DNA of 16,433 bases, taken from assembly GCA_002328865.1 (NCBI GenBank), contig DCWO01000163.1, forward strand, positions 1-16,433. The letters run 5' to 3'. This DNA is from Dehalococcoidia bacterium UBA2160. GTDB lineage: Bacteria; Chloroflexota; Dehalococcoidia; Lucifugimonadales; UBA1123. The position numbers and the translations under genes are program-made. This document shows, one piece after another, positions 1 to 7,373 of this stretch. Numbering within the stretch: position 1 is the stretch's first letter; each line of letters begins with the position of its first letter. A model generated the notes under the pieces. The model saw only the letters and a program-made list of their open reading frames with translations. It made no database searches and had not been told where the DNA came from.

Positions 1-118
1 TCCGAGGAAATCTCCCAGCTCTTATACCAAACGCTTCGGATAAGACCACAATGTAGCTAGACGTTGTTCAAGACTTCGCCCACTCTTGATCCAGATTAAC
101 TTCTGGGTGAGGTGAAAA

Positions 119-1176
119 ATGCGTGGGCGACCGTTTGAAGTGGCTTGGCATGGAGAAGATACGACCGAGGCGCTGAAGGCAGTGTATCGAAGAGAGCGTG
201 ACATCGAGTTGCGAACGCGGCTGCATGGCCTGTGGCTGTTACGGTCGGGGCGGCGACTCTCCTCGGTAGCGGCAACAGTTGGTGTCCACTACCGAACTGT
301 ACAGACGTGGGTAGGTTGGTATCGAGAAGGAGGCGTGCCGAAAGTCCTCTCGCACAAGATGGGCGGCAAGGGGCAACAGCCGTTCCTAACCGACGAGGCC
401 GAAGAGCAGGTCGCCGAGGAGGTTGCCACAGGGCGGTTTCGAACGGCGGGAGAGATCAGGGACTGGATCGCCGAGCTCTACGGGGTAACATACAAGACAA
501 GCAGCATTTACAGTCTGATGAGTCGGCTCAAGTGTGCCCCCAAGGTACCCCGTCCGATGCATGCCAAGGCGGACCAGGAGCAGCAAGCCTCCTGGAAAAA
601 GGGGGGCTCCAACAGGCTCTCGCACAGGCCGGAGTGACACCTCAGACTCGGCTTGGATTCGCCGATGAGATGCGAGTAGGGCTGCGCGGTATGGTGCGGC
701 GAGTCTGGGGGCGCCGGGGCGTGAAGATACGCCAGCGTCTCCAACTGGTCTATGAATGGCGATATCTGTTTCTGGTGGTAGACGGCCAGAAGGGGACGCT
801 TCATTGGTCTTGGATCGACTCCATGAAGGCTGAGATGGTAGGGGCTGCGGTGAATGGTCTCAAGCAGCAAACCGAGGTGGGGGCGGTGGTATGGGACGGA
901 GCGTCGAGCCATCGGGGTGAGCTTGTGCGCGGCGTGGGCCTGCCGTTGATCGGACTGCCTCCGTACAGCCCAGAGCTCAATCCGGCGGAGCGGGTATTTG
1001 AGGAGGTGCGCCGGTGGATCGAGGGAATAGTGTACCGGAGCATTGACGACAAGGTGAAGGCTGTGGAGGACTTCCTATCTGAGATGGAATCAGACCCTAA
1101 TCGGGTACGAAGCCTCGCCGGTTGGCAATGGATCGATGAAGCTGTCGAGCACCTTCCCGCGCTTCTTGCGGCGTGA
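119..1176 (+). CDS. IS630-family transposase, made by -1 frameshifting (OrfA/OrfB fusion)
   Basis: This is a cut-and-paste DDE transposase. The first frame (119-637, 172 aa) holds an N-terminal helix-turn-helix region, with LSSVAATVGVHYRTVQTW near residues 47-64. The catalytic domain lies in the -1 frame and ends at 1176. Joining the frames at the slippery run near 598-604 gives about 352 aa, a normal IS630 length, with KKGGLQQAL at the junction. The probable catalytic triad is D183 (FADE), D260 (WDGASSH) and E291 (PPYSPELNPAE). The start ATG at 119 is preceded by GAGGTG at 109-114. Without the shift the first frame ends at 637 and gives only the DNA-binding part. An open stretch upstream in the second frame (from 232) is not a separate gene. 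The two frames could also reflect a decay mutation, but the exact slippery heptamer argues for programmed shifting. Confidence 0.87.
596..607 (+). other. Programmed -1 ribosomal frameshift site of the transposase
   Basis: Five A residues (596-600) are followed by six G residues (601-606) and a C. In the zero frame this contains A_AAG_GGG (598-604), a canonical X_XXY_YYZ heptamer, overlapping G_GGG_GGC (601-607). Slipping back by one joins the helix-turn-helix frame exactly to the DDE frame. No strong downstream stimulatory hairpin was worked out. Confidence 0.75.
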
Positions 1177-1729
1177 TCCGACCGCATTGGTATGAGTAGA
1201 ACGCTACGGTTCGCGCGTTTGAAGCATTTGCGTATACCGATTTGCCGTAGCCAAACGAACCGGCCCTATCCTCATGGCCCACCGCCGATTCTTGCAGGCC
1301 AAGCCACAAACACAGGCGTCGGAAGTGGTCATTAGCGTCTACTCGACCTTCGAGTTTGCCGCCCAGCCCACAAGTATTGAAGTCTTCAATATAGAGTACA
1401 TTGGTTTTCTGCGAGCCCTTTCCTTGACCTAGGATCTCAATAGCGTTCCTTTCGGATAACCCTAGCGTCTCCAATCGCGGCAGCGGCCCCTCTTTCAAGC
1501 CGAGCCCCTCGGATAGCTCCTGCAATTCTGCCCCGCCCACACTTCGGAGTCGGAATCGCACCAGGACGGTCTCTCCTTCGAGCTCAGCGTCGCAGCTATT
1601 TTGGACCGCTTCTCTAGCCAGCGCGTATTCCTTCCTCAACCCGGATCCGCTCAACGGATTGAGCCAGGCTTCGGACGCAGAGCCTCCCATCACTGGGACT
1701 TTTTCAAAAACCCAGGATAGTCCACTCAC
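1097..1729 (-). pseudogene. GHKL (Hsp90/MutL/histidine-kinase-like) ATPase gene, interrupted by the IS630 element
   Basis: The protein opens with a GHKL-type ATP-binding region. Numbering from GTG at 1729, the N-box is REAVQNSCDA (39-48, E40/N44/D47). A G1-like box YIEDFNTCGLGG lies at 113-124 and a glycine-rich lid GSFGYGKS at 157-164. Native sequence stops after FYS (residue 179), at TA 1191-1192. The frame then runs about 31 foreign codons into the IS and stops at 1097. Removing the IS and one TA restores an open frame into 26-1 on the minus strand (predicted YKSWEISS), so the rest of the gene lies beyond the left edge. The GTG at 1729 is preferred because AGAAGGGGG lies 6 nt upstream; an upstream GTG at 1753 lacks a ribosome site. 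Similar ATPases occur in MORC/MutL-like defence loci, but the function here is not known. Confidence 0.75.
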
Positions 1730-1753
1730 CCGTATCCCCCTTCTCGGTTTCAC

Positions 1754-2129
1754 TCACGTACCCACACGTAGGCGGCAGTTCCTGTCGGCCCTGCCCGATC
1801 AAGCTACTTGATATGAGAGCACTGCTCCGGCAACGCACGGCTTGGCGCATCCGATTCAATCACATCGCCCAACAGGGCTGAGCGTTTCTATAACGAAAAC
1901 ACGGCGGTGCACAAAAAAGCGATCAATATCCGATTCCTCTGTAGCCTATGTTTACGACTCTTTCGGACGGGGTTCAACTCATTCTACGCTCAACTGATGG
2001 GGTATCCACGTTCAACGTCTATTGTCACCCTGATCGGGAGTTCTTCGACTATCATGGCGGATTATATTCCTTGGAATCACCCAAGGCAAGACCCGGGCGG
2101 GCGACAGCGCACCCCTGACGCTGCTCCAC
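1754..2129. other. Intergenic stretch without a convincing gene
   Basis: This lies between the interrupted ATPase gene and the hydrolase promoter. It has a perfect short inverted repeat, ATCAAG-CTA-CTTGAT (1798-1812), which could be an operator or hairpin upstream of the ATPase gene. A GTG-initiated 82-codon frame (1907-2155) has no ribosome site, no recognisable domain and runs over the promoter of the next gene. No RNA gene was recognised. Confidence 0.5.
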
Positions 2130-2158
2130 TTGACACCCGCTGCCTGCTTTCATAGGCT
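2130..2158 (+). promoter_or_regulatory. Predicted sigma70-type promoter of the dienelactone hydrolase gene
   Basis: A perfect -35 TTGACA (2130-2135) is followed by a 17-nt spacer and TAGGCT (2153-2158), which keeps the key T, A and final T of the -10 box. Transcription would start near 2165, just before a strong hairpin, giving a leader of about 54 nt. Confidence 0.65.
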
Positions 2159-2165
2159 ACGCCTA

Positions 2166-2190
2166 CCGGCCCCGGTGCGAGCGGGGTCGG
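2166..2190 (+). promoter_or_regulatory. 5'-terminal leader hairpin of the hydrolase mRNA
   Basis: CCGGCCCCG (2166-2174) pairs with CGGGGTCGG (2182-2190), nine pairs including one G-T, around a 7-nt loop. It begins about where the predicted transcript starts and leaves the AGGAGG ribosome site (2207-2212) exposed. That placement suggests an mRNA-stabilising 5' hairpin rather than an attenuator; this is inference. Confidence 0.5.
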
Positions 2191-2218
2191 GGCAACATCG
2201 CATTCTAGGAGGTTTGCC

Positions 2219-2965
2219 ATGGCTGAGTATGAAGGCATGCTGGCGGAGACGGTGCAGTTTCAGGGACACAATGGTGACCTGATCGCCGGGTATCTGGCTC
2301 GCCCGCTGGGCGAAGGGCCGTTTCCGGGGGTGATCGTGATCCACGAGGTGTTCGGTCTGACGACGCATTTCAAGGAGATGACGCGCAAGTTCGCGGGGGC
2401 CGGGTTCGCGGCGATCGCTCCGGACCTGCATCATCGCGAGGGTCCGGGCGACATCGAGGAGGTGGCGGCAGCGGTTCGCGCCATCGGCGGAGTGCCCGAC
2501 GCTCGGACGATCGGCGACGTCGGTGCCGCGGCGGACTTGCTGCGCGCGCTGCCGTACTCGAACGGCAAGGTCGGCGTGATCGGCTTCTGCTCGGGCGGTC
2601 GCCAGACGTATCTCGTGGCGTGCAACATCCCGAGCCTCGACGCGGCGGTGGACTGCTACGGCGGTCGCGTGGTCGCGGGTCCGGACGGTCTGAGCGAGGG
2701 CCAGCCCAAGGCGCCGATCGACATGACGGGCGACATGGAGGTCCCGCTGCTAGGCTTGTTCGGCGAGGAGGACGTGAGTCCGTCTCCGGAGCAGGTGACG
2801 ATGATCGAGCAGGAGCTCCAGCGGCAGGGCAAGACGTACGAGTTCCACATGTACGAGAACGCAGGGCACGGCTTCTTCGCCGACTACCGTCCGAGCTACC
2901 GGCAGCACGCCGCGGTCGACGGTTGGGAGCGGGTGCTGGCGTGGTACGAGAAGTACTTGGGGTAG
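2219..2965 (+). CDS. Dienelactone hydrolase family protein (alpha/beta hydrolase)
   Basis: This is a cytoplasmic alpha/beta hydrolase of 248 aa, the usual size for the family. Carboxymethylenebutenolidase in this family opens dienelactones in chlorocatechol and related aromatic degradation, but many members act on other esters or lactones. The Cys-Asp-His triad is visible: C124 in GFCSGGR, D185 in FGEEDVSP and H217 in NAGHGFF. E43 in IHEVFG matches the Glu that holds the nucleophile in the classical enzyme. No signal peptide is seen. The start is firm: AGGAGG sits 6 nt before the ATG. It has its own promoter and appears monocistronic, followed by repeat-rich DNA. Family is certain; the substrate is not. 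Confidence 0.92.
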   Translation: MAEYEGMLAETVQFQGHNGDLIAGYLARPLGEGPFPGVIVIHEVFGLTTHFKEMTRKFAGAGFAAIAPDLHHREGPGDIEEVAAAVRAIGGVPDARTIGDVGAAADLLRALPYSNGKVGVIGFCSGGRQTYLVACNIPSLDAAVDCYGGRVVAGPDGLSEGQPKAPIDMTGDMEVPLLGLFGEEDVSPSPEQVTMIEQELQRQGKTYEFHMYENAGHGFFADYRPSYRQHAAVDGWERVLAWYEKYLG

Positions 2966-2975
2966 GGGAGCGGGT

Positions 2976-3000
2976 GGTTCGACAGGCTCACCACGAACGG
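2976..3000 (+). repeat. Dispersed 25-bp repeat, copy 1 (TTCGACARRCTC...CGAACGG type)
   Basis: The sequence reads GGTTCGACAGGCTCA and then CCACGAACGG. Other copies lie at 3072-3096 and 3573-3597 (opposite orientation) and at 10852-10876. All are intergenic. This copy starts just after the hydrolase stop codon. Confidence 0.75.
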
Positions 3001-3035
3001 ACTAAACAGGTTCCGACATGGCCGGGATCCCGATA

Positions 3036-3057
3036 CGTCGGGACTCACCACGAACGA
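3036..3057 (+). repeat. Degenerate partial copy of the 25-bp repeat
   Basis: GACTCACCACGAACGA matches the right half of copy 1 (CTCACCACGAACG is identical), while the left half is eroded to CGTCGG. It lies 36 bp downstream of copy 1 in the same orientation. Confidence 0.45.
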
Positions 3058-3071
3058 GATCTTGCTACACT

Positions 3072-3096
3072 CCGTTCGCCCGGAGCTTGTCGAAGG
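3072..3096 (-). repeat. Dispersed 25-bp repeat, copy 2 (inverted)
   Basis: It reads CCGTTCGCCCGGAGC then TTGTCGAAGG, the reverse complement of the family pattern (CCTTCGACAAGCTC, CGGGCGAACGG). It lies between the hydrolase gene and the small unknown gene. Confidence 0.72.
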
Positions 3097-3176
3097 GCCC
3101 CACCGAACGGCGTTCGTCCCGGATTCATCGTCACCTGCCGACCCAACCGATGCACGCGGCAAGTCGAATCGCTCTT

Positions 3177-3200
3177 GCGTCCCTGCTGTCCCTTCGGTCC
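3177..3200 (+). repeat. 24-bp direct repeat, upstream copy
   Basis: It matches 3741-3764 at 21 of 24 positions; the shared part is CGTCCCTG, two variable bases, GTCCCTTCGGTCC. The two copies flank the small gene at 3240-3557. Confidence 0.6.
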
Positions 3201-3239
3201 CTTGCGGGCACGCACATCGACACGTGACGGAGTAACCAA

Positions 3240-3557
3240 ATGAAACTGAAAGTGCTCGACCACGACATGCTGGTCGCCCTGAACGAGCGAAGCAGAGACG
3301 CTGGCCGCAGAGAGAACATCCGGCCAGAGCGGTTCGATGTCCATCCAAGGCCGCACTACCCGATCAACGCCGAGTTGGAGCACGAGTGGAACGGAGTGCC
3401 GGACATGCGCGTGTGCGTGGTGCTGAACATCCGCGCTGGCCAGACGTTCTGGCTCGACGTGACGCCCGCGGAGTTCGCCGCGATCCCCGAGGTTGACGTG
3501 TCTGAGCTCGAGTGGGAGGCGGTGATGTGCACGGGGAACCCGCCGCGAGGGCCTTAG
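3240..3557 (+). CDS. Small hypothetical protein (105 aa)
   Basis: I do not recognise this protein. It is acidic and probably soluble, with no signal peptide or membrane segment. Visible stretches are a charged N-terminal part (LNERSRDAGRRENIRPERFD, residues 14-33) and a centre with MRVCVVLNIRAGQTFWLDVT that looks like paired beta strands. The C-terminal part is VSELEWEAVMCTGNPPRGP. Codon use is ordinary for the window. The ATG is supported by a GGAG about 6 nt upstream (GTGACGGAGTAACCAA before it). It stands alone between two sets of short repeats, so it may be a recent or mobile arrival; that is inference. A spurious call is possible but less likely given the ribosome site. Confidence 0.6.
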   Translation: MKLKVLDHDMLVALNERSRDAGRRENIRPERFDVHPRPHYPINAELEHEWNGVPDMRVCVVLNIRAGQTFWLDVTPAEFAAIPEVDVSELEWEAVMCTGNPPRGP

Positions 3558-3572
3558 GGGCACGGTCCAAGC

Positions 3573-3597
3573 CCGTTCGCACTGAGCCTGTCGAAGT
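3573..3597 (-). repeat. Dispersed 25-bp repeat, copy 3 (inverted)
   Basis: It reads CCGTTCGCACTGAGCC then TGTCGAAGT, reverse complement ACTTCGACAGGCTCA then GTGCGAACGG. It begins 15 bp after the stop codon of the small gene. Confidence 0.72.
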
Positions 3598-3740
3598 GTG
3601 CGCCGCCATCCGATGCCCCGCCCCAAGGTTTGTTGGCCCGCCCTCCCGCCCCGAACGTTGTTCGCATTGCCCCTCCACCCCGACGAACGCGGTGATCGCT
3701 AGACGGTGATGTTCTCGCCTGCGCTTGTTATCATCGATCA

Positions 3741-3764
3741 TCGTCCCTGGCGTCCCTTCGGTCC
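3741..3764 (+). repeat. 24-bp direct repeat, downstream copy
   Basis: This is the partner of 3177-3200 (21 of 24 identical). It lies about 75 bp before the enoyl-CoA hydratase start. No promoter with good spacing was found between it and the gene. Confidence 0.6.
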
Positions 3765-3839
3765 ATTTTGGCGGTTCTGTGAGACAATCACCGATATCGT
3801 CCAATCCGCGCAACATCCGCCATCAGTCGAGAGGTGAAC

Positions 3840-4688
3840 ATGGGACCGAGACTTGTCGATCATCTGCTTTATGAGCCGGAGGACAACGGGATTCTCTGGA
3901 TCAGGTTCAACCGGCCCGAGCGCATGAACGCGATCCTGGGCTCGTCCGAGGAGAACGGCACCGTGGCCAAGGTCGGCGAGTATATGCGCGCCGGCGACGA
4001 CGATCCCAACGTGCGCGTGATCGTGCTCACCGGAGTCGGTCGCGGCTTCTGCGCCGGCGCCGATCTCAAGGGAGGCGTGCCCGACGACGTCAAGGGCGAG
4101 AACTTCGTCGGAAACCGCAACATCGTCGAGGGCACGGACGCGAGCCGGCAGCGGTTCTTTCACGGTTTCACCAAGCTCCACAAAGACATCTCTCATATAA
4201 GGAAGCCGACCATCGCGATGATCAACGGCCCCGCGGTTGGCTCGGGGATGGACATGGCGCTGCACTGCGACATCCGCATCGGCTGCGAGCGGACTCGGTT
4301 CGTCACCTACCAGCAGGTTGGCCAGATCATCGAGAACGGCGGCAGCTACTATCTGCCCAAGATCGCTGGACTCGGCCGGGCGCTGGAGTTCGTGTACACC
4401 GGCCATCTCGACGCCCAGCGCGCCTTCGAGTGGGGAGTGCTCAACCGGTTGGTTCCGTCCGACGAGCTCGAGGCGACGACGCGGCAGCTCTGCGCCGACA
4501 TCATCAAGGCGCCGCCGCTGGTCCAGTGGGTCAGCAAGCGCATAATGCGGTCGGCGCTCGACTCGACGCTCGAAACCACGATGGTGCTGACATCGAACGG
4601 CTCCGACATCCTGGCCAGCTCCGAGGACGCAACCGAGGCCCGCCGAGCGTTCATCGAGAAGCGAGCCCCGGCGTTTAAAGCCCGATAG
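3840..4688 (+). CDS. Enoyl-CoA hydratase/isomerase (crotonase) family protein
   Basis: This is a crotonase-fold protein of 282 aa, acting on acyl-CoA thioesters in the cytoplasm. Family landmarks are NRPERMNAI (24-32), the first oxyanion-hole loop GFCAGADLKGG (69-79), and the second, MINGPAVGSGMDMALHCD (127-144). The two catalytic Glu of classical hydratase are not conserved. By alignment to rat mitochondrial enoyl-CoA hydratase, Glu144 is D138 here (GMDMA) and Glu164 is Q158 (TYQQ). A plain hydratase activity is therefore doubtful; isomerase, dehalogenase or lyase-like chemistry is possible. ATG 3840 is chosen over GTG 3834 because GAGAGG (3829-3834) lies 5 nt before it. The next gene starts 8 nt after the stop, suggesting a shared transcript. 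Confidence 0.88.
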   Translation: MGPRLVDHLLYEPEDNGILWIRFNRPERMNAILGSSEENGTVAKVGEYMRAGDDDPNVRVIVLTGVGRGFCAGADLKGGVPDDVKGENFVGNRNIVEGTDASRQRFFHGFTKLHKDISHIRKPTIAMINGPAVGSGMDMALHCDIRIGCERTRFVTYQQVGQIIENGGSYYLPKIAGLGRALEFVYTGHLDAQRAFEWGVLNRLVPSDELEATTRQLCADIIKAPPLVQWVSKRIMRSALDSTLETTMVLTSNGSDILASSEDATEARRAFIEKRAPAFKAR

Positions 4689-4696
4689 CGGGACGG

Positions 4697-6226
4697 ATGA
4701 ATTTCCGCCGTATACCGTGGAGGCCGGCGCGCGTCGGGCTCCTGAAACTATGCGTCATCGCGGCCGCGGTCGTTCTCGTCCTGGCTGTCGGCGTTGTCTT
4801 CGCACAGGGAGTTTCGCCGTCAGAAACGTTGTTGCTGCGAAGCGTGATGCCCGATGCCGACGCCTTCACCGAACGGCAGGGAGGCCCGCCGGTGTTCCGC
4901 GGATATCGCACTGACGTAGGCAGCGGCGAGCGCGAGCTCATCGGCTACGCATTCTTGACCTCTGACATTCCGCCGGAACACGACGGCTACAGCGCGCCAA
5001 TCGAAGTGCTCGTCGGAATGGACCTGGACGGTACGCTCACAGGTGTCAGAGTCGGCCGTTACCGGGAGTCGATAATCCGGATTTGGGGCGATTTCCTGCG
5101 GCGTCCAGGCGTGCAAGAGCAGTTCACCGGCAAGCGCTTCACCGATTCGTTTCGCGTCGGCGAAGATGTCGCCGGCATCACACGCGCAACGATTACGATG
5201 CGCGCCATGTCTCGCGGCATCCGCGATTCGGCCTGGCAGGTCGCACAGGAGTACCTCGACCAACCTGACGGCTCCGGCGGGACCGGGATTCCCGCGATCG
5301 GCGACTCCGCGTTGGATCGATCTTCTTCAGTTGGGGGAGATTTGCTGTCGCTTGAGGAAGGCGCGCCTCCGTTTGAAGACGACCAGTCGTTGCTGTCCCG
5401 AACCATTTCGGAAACTCCTCCCATGCGAGTCGTGGCCCTCGGGATGTTGTTCGCATTTGCCATGTATGCCTTTTGGCGCAAGGACAGGTTCATGCGATGG
5501 ACGACGCTTGTTGCAACGGTCGCTTATCTTGGCTTCATCGACGGCGGTTTCTTGTCCATATCCCACGTTGCCAACTCGATTGCCGCAGGCCCTTCGCTGT
5601 TCGCCCGCGACCTCCCGCTGTTGATGTTGGGCGCCTTCACGGTCGCAACTACGGTGATCTGGGGCAGGATATTTTGCGGCTTACTATGCCCGTTCGGGGC
5701 GTTCCAGATATTGATCGCCAAAGCGGTTCCGCGCCAGTATCAACGACGCGTGCCACAGGCGATTCACGACCGAGCAATCTACGTCAAGTACGCGGTTCTG
5801 GCGGCAGTCCTCGTTCCGGTTTTGCTGCAGTCCGACGTCAGCGTCTTCCAATACGTCGAGCCGTTCGGCACGATGTTCTTCGCCGGCGCCTCATCTACGT
5901 TGATGGCCATCCTGTTGTTGACGCTCCTGGCTTCGGCCGTCGTCCCGCAATTCTACTGCCGCTACGTATGCCCGCTGGGCGCGGCGTTCGGTCTCGCCAC
6001 ATTCGTCACGCTGTCGCGCATCAAGCGTGTGGACCAATGCAGCATCTGCATAGTCTGTGAGCTCAGGTGTCCCACGAGCGCCATCCGAGGCTCGGAGATC
6101 GACTTCAAAGAGTGCATCAGGTGCGATGTCTGCGACGTAAACTTGATCGAGCGATCCGGATCGTGCCGTCACAGCATCGAAGAAATTCGCGGGCGACTCA
6201 AGAATTGGCAAAGCGCGCCGAATTAG
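4697..6226 (+). CDS. NosR-like membrane flavoprotein with FMN-binding domain and 4Fe-4S clusters
   Basis: This 509-aa membrane electron-transfer protein belongs to the NosR/NapH/RdhC-type group. A membrane anchor (14-36) leads to an outside FMN-binding domain (about 65-190). VAGITRATIT (158-167) is the probable flavinylation site, with T165 the likely covalently modified Thr. A linker (190-240) and about five further membrane segments follow (243-260, 268-287, 303-326, 363-378, 400-418). Two CxxxCP motifs border membrane segments: C327/C331 (CGLLCPFG) and C421/C425 (CRYVCPLG). A cytoplasmic tail carries C448/C451/C454/C458P and C473/C476/C479, with C490 later. Family members pass quinol electrons to or from extracytoplasmic partners. 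No nitrous oxide or dehalogenase gene is in the window, so the partner is unknown. ApbE follows directly. The start has only a weak GGGACGG ribosome site. Confidence 0.88.
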   Translation: MNFRRIPWRPARVGLLKLCVIAAAVVLVLAVGVVFAQGVSPSETLLLRSVMPDADAFTERQGGPPVFRGYRTDVGSGERELIGYAFLTSDIPPEHDGYSAPIEVLVGMDLDGTLTGVRVGRYRESIIRIWGDFLRRPGVQEQFTGKRFTDSFRVGEDVAGITRATITMRAMSRGIRDSAWQVAQEYLDQPDGSGGTGIPAIGDSALDRSSSVGGDLLSLEEGAPPFEDDQSLLSRTISETPPMRVVALGMLFAFAMYAFWRKDRFMRWTTLVATVAYLGFIDGGFLSISHVANSIAAGPSLFARDLPLLMLGAFTVATTVIWGRIFCGLLCPFGAFQILIAKAVPRQYQRRVPQAIHDRAIYVKYAVLAAVLVPVLLQSDVSVFQYVEPFGTMFFAGASSTLMAILLLTLLASAVVPQFYCRYVCPLGAAFGLATFVTLSRIKRVDQCSICIVCELRCPTSAIRGSEIDFKECIRCDVCDVNLIERSGSCRHSIEEIRGRLKNWQSAPN

Positions 6227-6235
6227 GAGGTCCGG

Positions 6236-7270
6236 TTGGCTGACATTCTGCGGCGCCAAATGCCTCGACGCCAGTTCCTTCGGATCACGGCGATCGCGGG
6301 CATTTCGATGGCGCTCGGCGGAGGACTGATGCGTGAACTGCTGCGTAACGCGGGCCTCCGAGAGGTGACCGAAACGCGCACGCGCATGGCGACACCGGTC
6401 ACGTTGACGGTCGTGCACTCCGACGTGTCCGCGGCACGCGGCATCGTGTCCGAGACGTTCGGCGAGATGACCCGGTTAGAGCGCATCCTGAGTCGCCACA
6501 GGCCCGATACTCCTGTCTCCATGCTGAACAGGTACGGATTCGTTGAGGAGGCGCCTGCCGAACTGATCGAGGTGATAACAACTGCAATCGAATACTCGGC
6601 GATGACTGGCGGCGCGTTCGACGTTACGGTGCATCCGTTGGTCGACTTGTATGCGTCTTCGTTTGCCCAAACCGGAATACCTCCCGCCGATCAGGCGGTG
6701 GAACACGCCGTCTCACTCGTGGACTACCGAGAGGTCGTAGTGGAGGGTCGCGGCATCACATTGACGCAACCTGGGATGTCGATCACCTTGGACGGCATCG
6801 CGAAAGGCTTCGTCGTCGATCGCGCGGTGGCGACGTTGAAGAGCCTCGGCAGCGAGCGCGTGCTTGTGGACGCCGGAGGCGATTTGGGGTCACTGGGCGC
6901 GGGATCTGGCGACGAGGGTTGGTCCGTCGCTATTCAGCATCCCCGTTCGCACATGGGGGCGCTCGGCTTGGTGCGACTGAGCGGTCAATCCGTTGCCACA
7001 TCGGGCGACTACGTCCAGTACTTCACGCCAGACAAACGATACCATCATATTCTGGACCCGCGGTCCGGCAAGCCTCCCGAGTCGACGAGCTCGGTGACCG
7101 TTGTCGCTCCCACGACCATGGCAGCCGACGTCATGTCGACCGCCGCATTCGTCCTCGGCGCGACAGACGGCCTTCAACTCATCGACAGGTCGCCGGGCGT
7201 GGAGGGTTTGGTCGTCACGAAGACACAGGAAATCCACCGATCCAGTGGGTTGAGGTTGCACCCGGTTTAA
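6236..7270 (+). CDS. apbE: FAD:protein FMN transferase (ApbE family), Tat-exported
   Basis: ApbE uses FAD to attach FMN covalently to a Thr of target proteins outside the cytoplasm; here the neighbour with the TRATIT site is the obvious target. The 344-aa sequence has a twin-arginine signal, PRRQFLR (10-16) followed by a hydrophobic stretch to about 30. Family motifs are SRHRPDTPVSMLNR (86-99), GAFDVTVHPL (126-135), LDGIAKGFVVD (185-195), DAGGDLGSLG (212-221), TSGDYVQYF (255-263), HHILDPRSGKP (270-280) and ADVMSTAAFVLG (297-308), which contains the expected metal-site Asp and Thr. The start is TTG at 6236, because AGGAGG (6225-6230), overlapping the previous stop codon, lies 5 nt upstream. 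This implies translational coupling. The first in-frame ATG (6260) has no such site. Confidence 0.93.
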   Translation: MADILRRQMPRRQFLRITAIAGISMALGGGLMRELLRNAGLREVTETRTRMATPVTLTVVHSDVSAARGIVSETFGEMTRLERILSRHRPDTPVSMLNRYGFVEEAPAELIEVITTAIEYSAMTGGAFDVTVHPLVDLYASSFAQTGIPPADQAVEHAVSLVDYREVVVEGRGITLTQPGMSITLDGIAKGFVVDRAVATLKSLGSERVLVDAGGDLGSLGAGSGDEGWSVAIQHPRSHMGALGLVRLSGQSVATSGDYVQYFTPDKRYHHILDPRSGKPPESTSSVTVVAPTTMAADVMSTAAFVLGATDGLQLIDRSPGVEGLVVTKTQEIHRSSGLRLHPV

Positions 7271-7373
7271 ATCCGGCACGCGCTCGGTCTTTGCCTCTGC
7301 GCCAGACAACAAAAGCGCACGACGCTTTGCTCGCTCCTCATCGCGTTACAACCGACCAATGTCCCGGCCTACG

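Larger units (their letters stand above)
27..1190 (+). mobile_element. IS630-family insertion sequence, complete, about 1164 bp
   Basis: The element is bounded by CCAA at the left (27) and TTGG at the right (1190), each flanked by TA (25-26 and 1191-1192). This is the TA target duplication expected of the IS630/Tc1 group. The ends form an imperfect inverted repeat of about 21 bp (27-47 against 1170-1190). They share CCAA, then five mismatches, then TCGGAT, then scattered matches, 13 of 21 in all. It carries one transposase gene split over two frames. It is inserted in a minus-strand GHKL-ATPase gene. The end positions are read directly from the sequence; family assignment comes from the transposase motifs and the TA target. 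Confidence 0.88.

Noticed and set aside
1907..2155. 82-codon frame on the plus strand, GTG start.
   Set aside because: No ribosome site, no domain, and it overlaps the -35 and -10 boxes of the hydrolase promoter.
2620..3243. Alternative-frame ORF of 207 codons overlapping the dienelactone hydrolase gene.
   Set aside because: Arg/Gly/Ala-rich shadow of the real gene, no start signal or motif.
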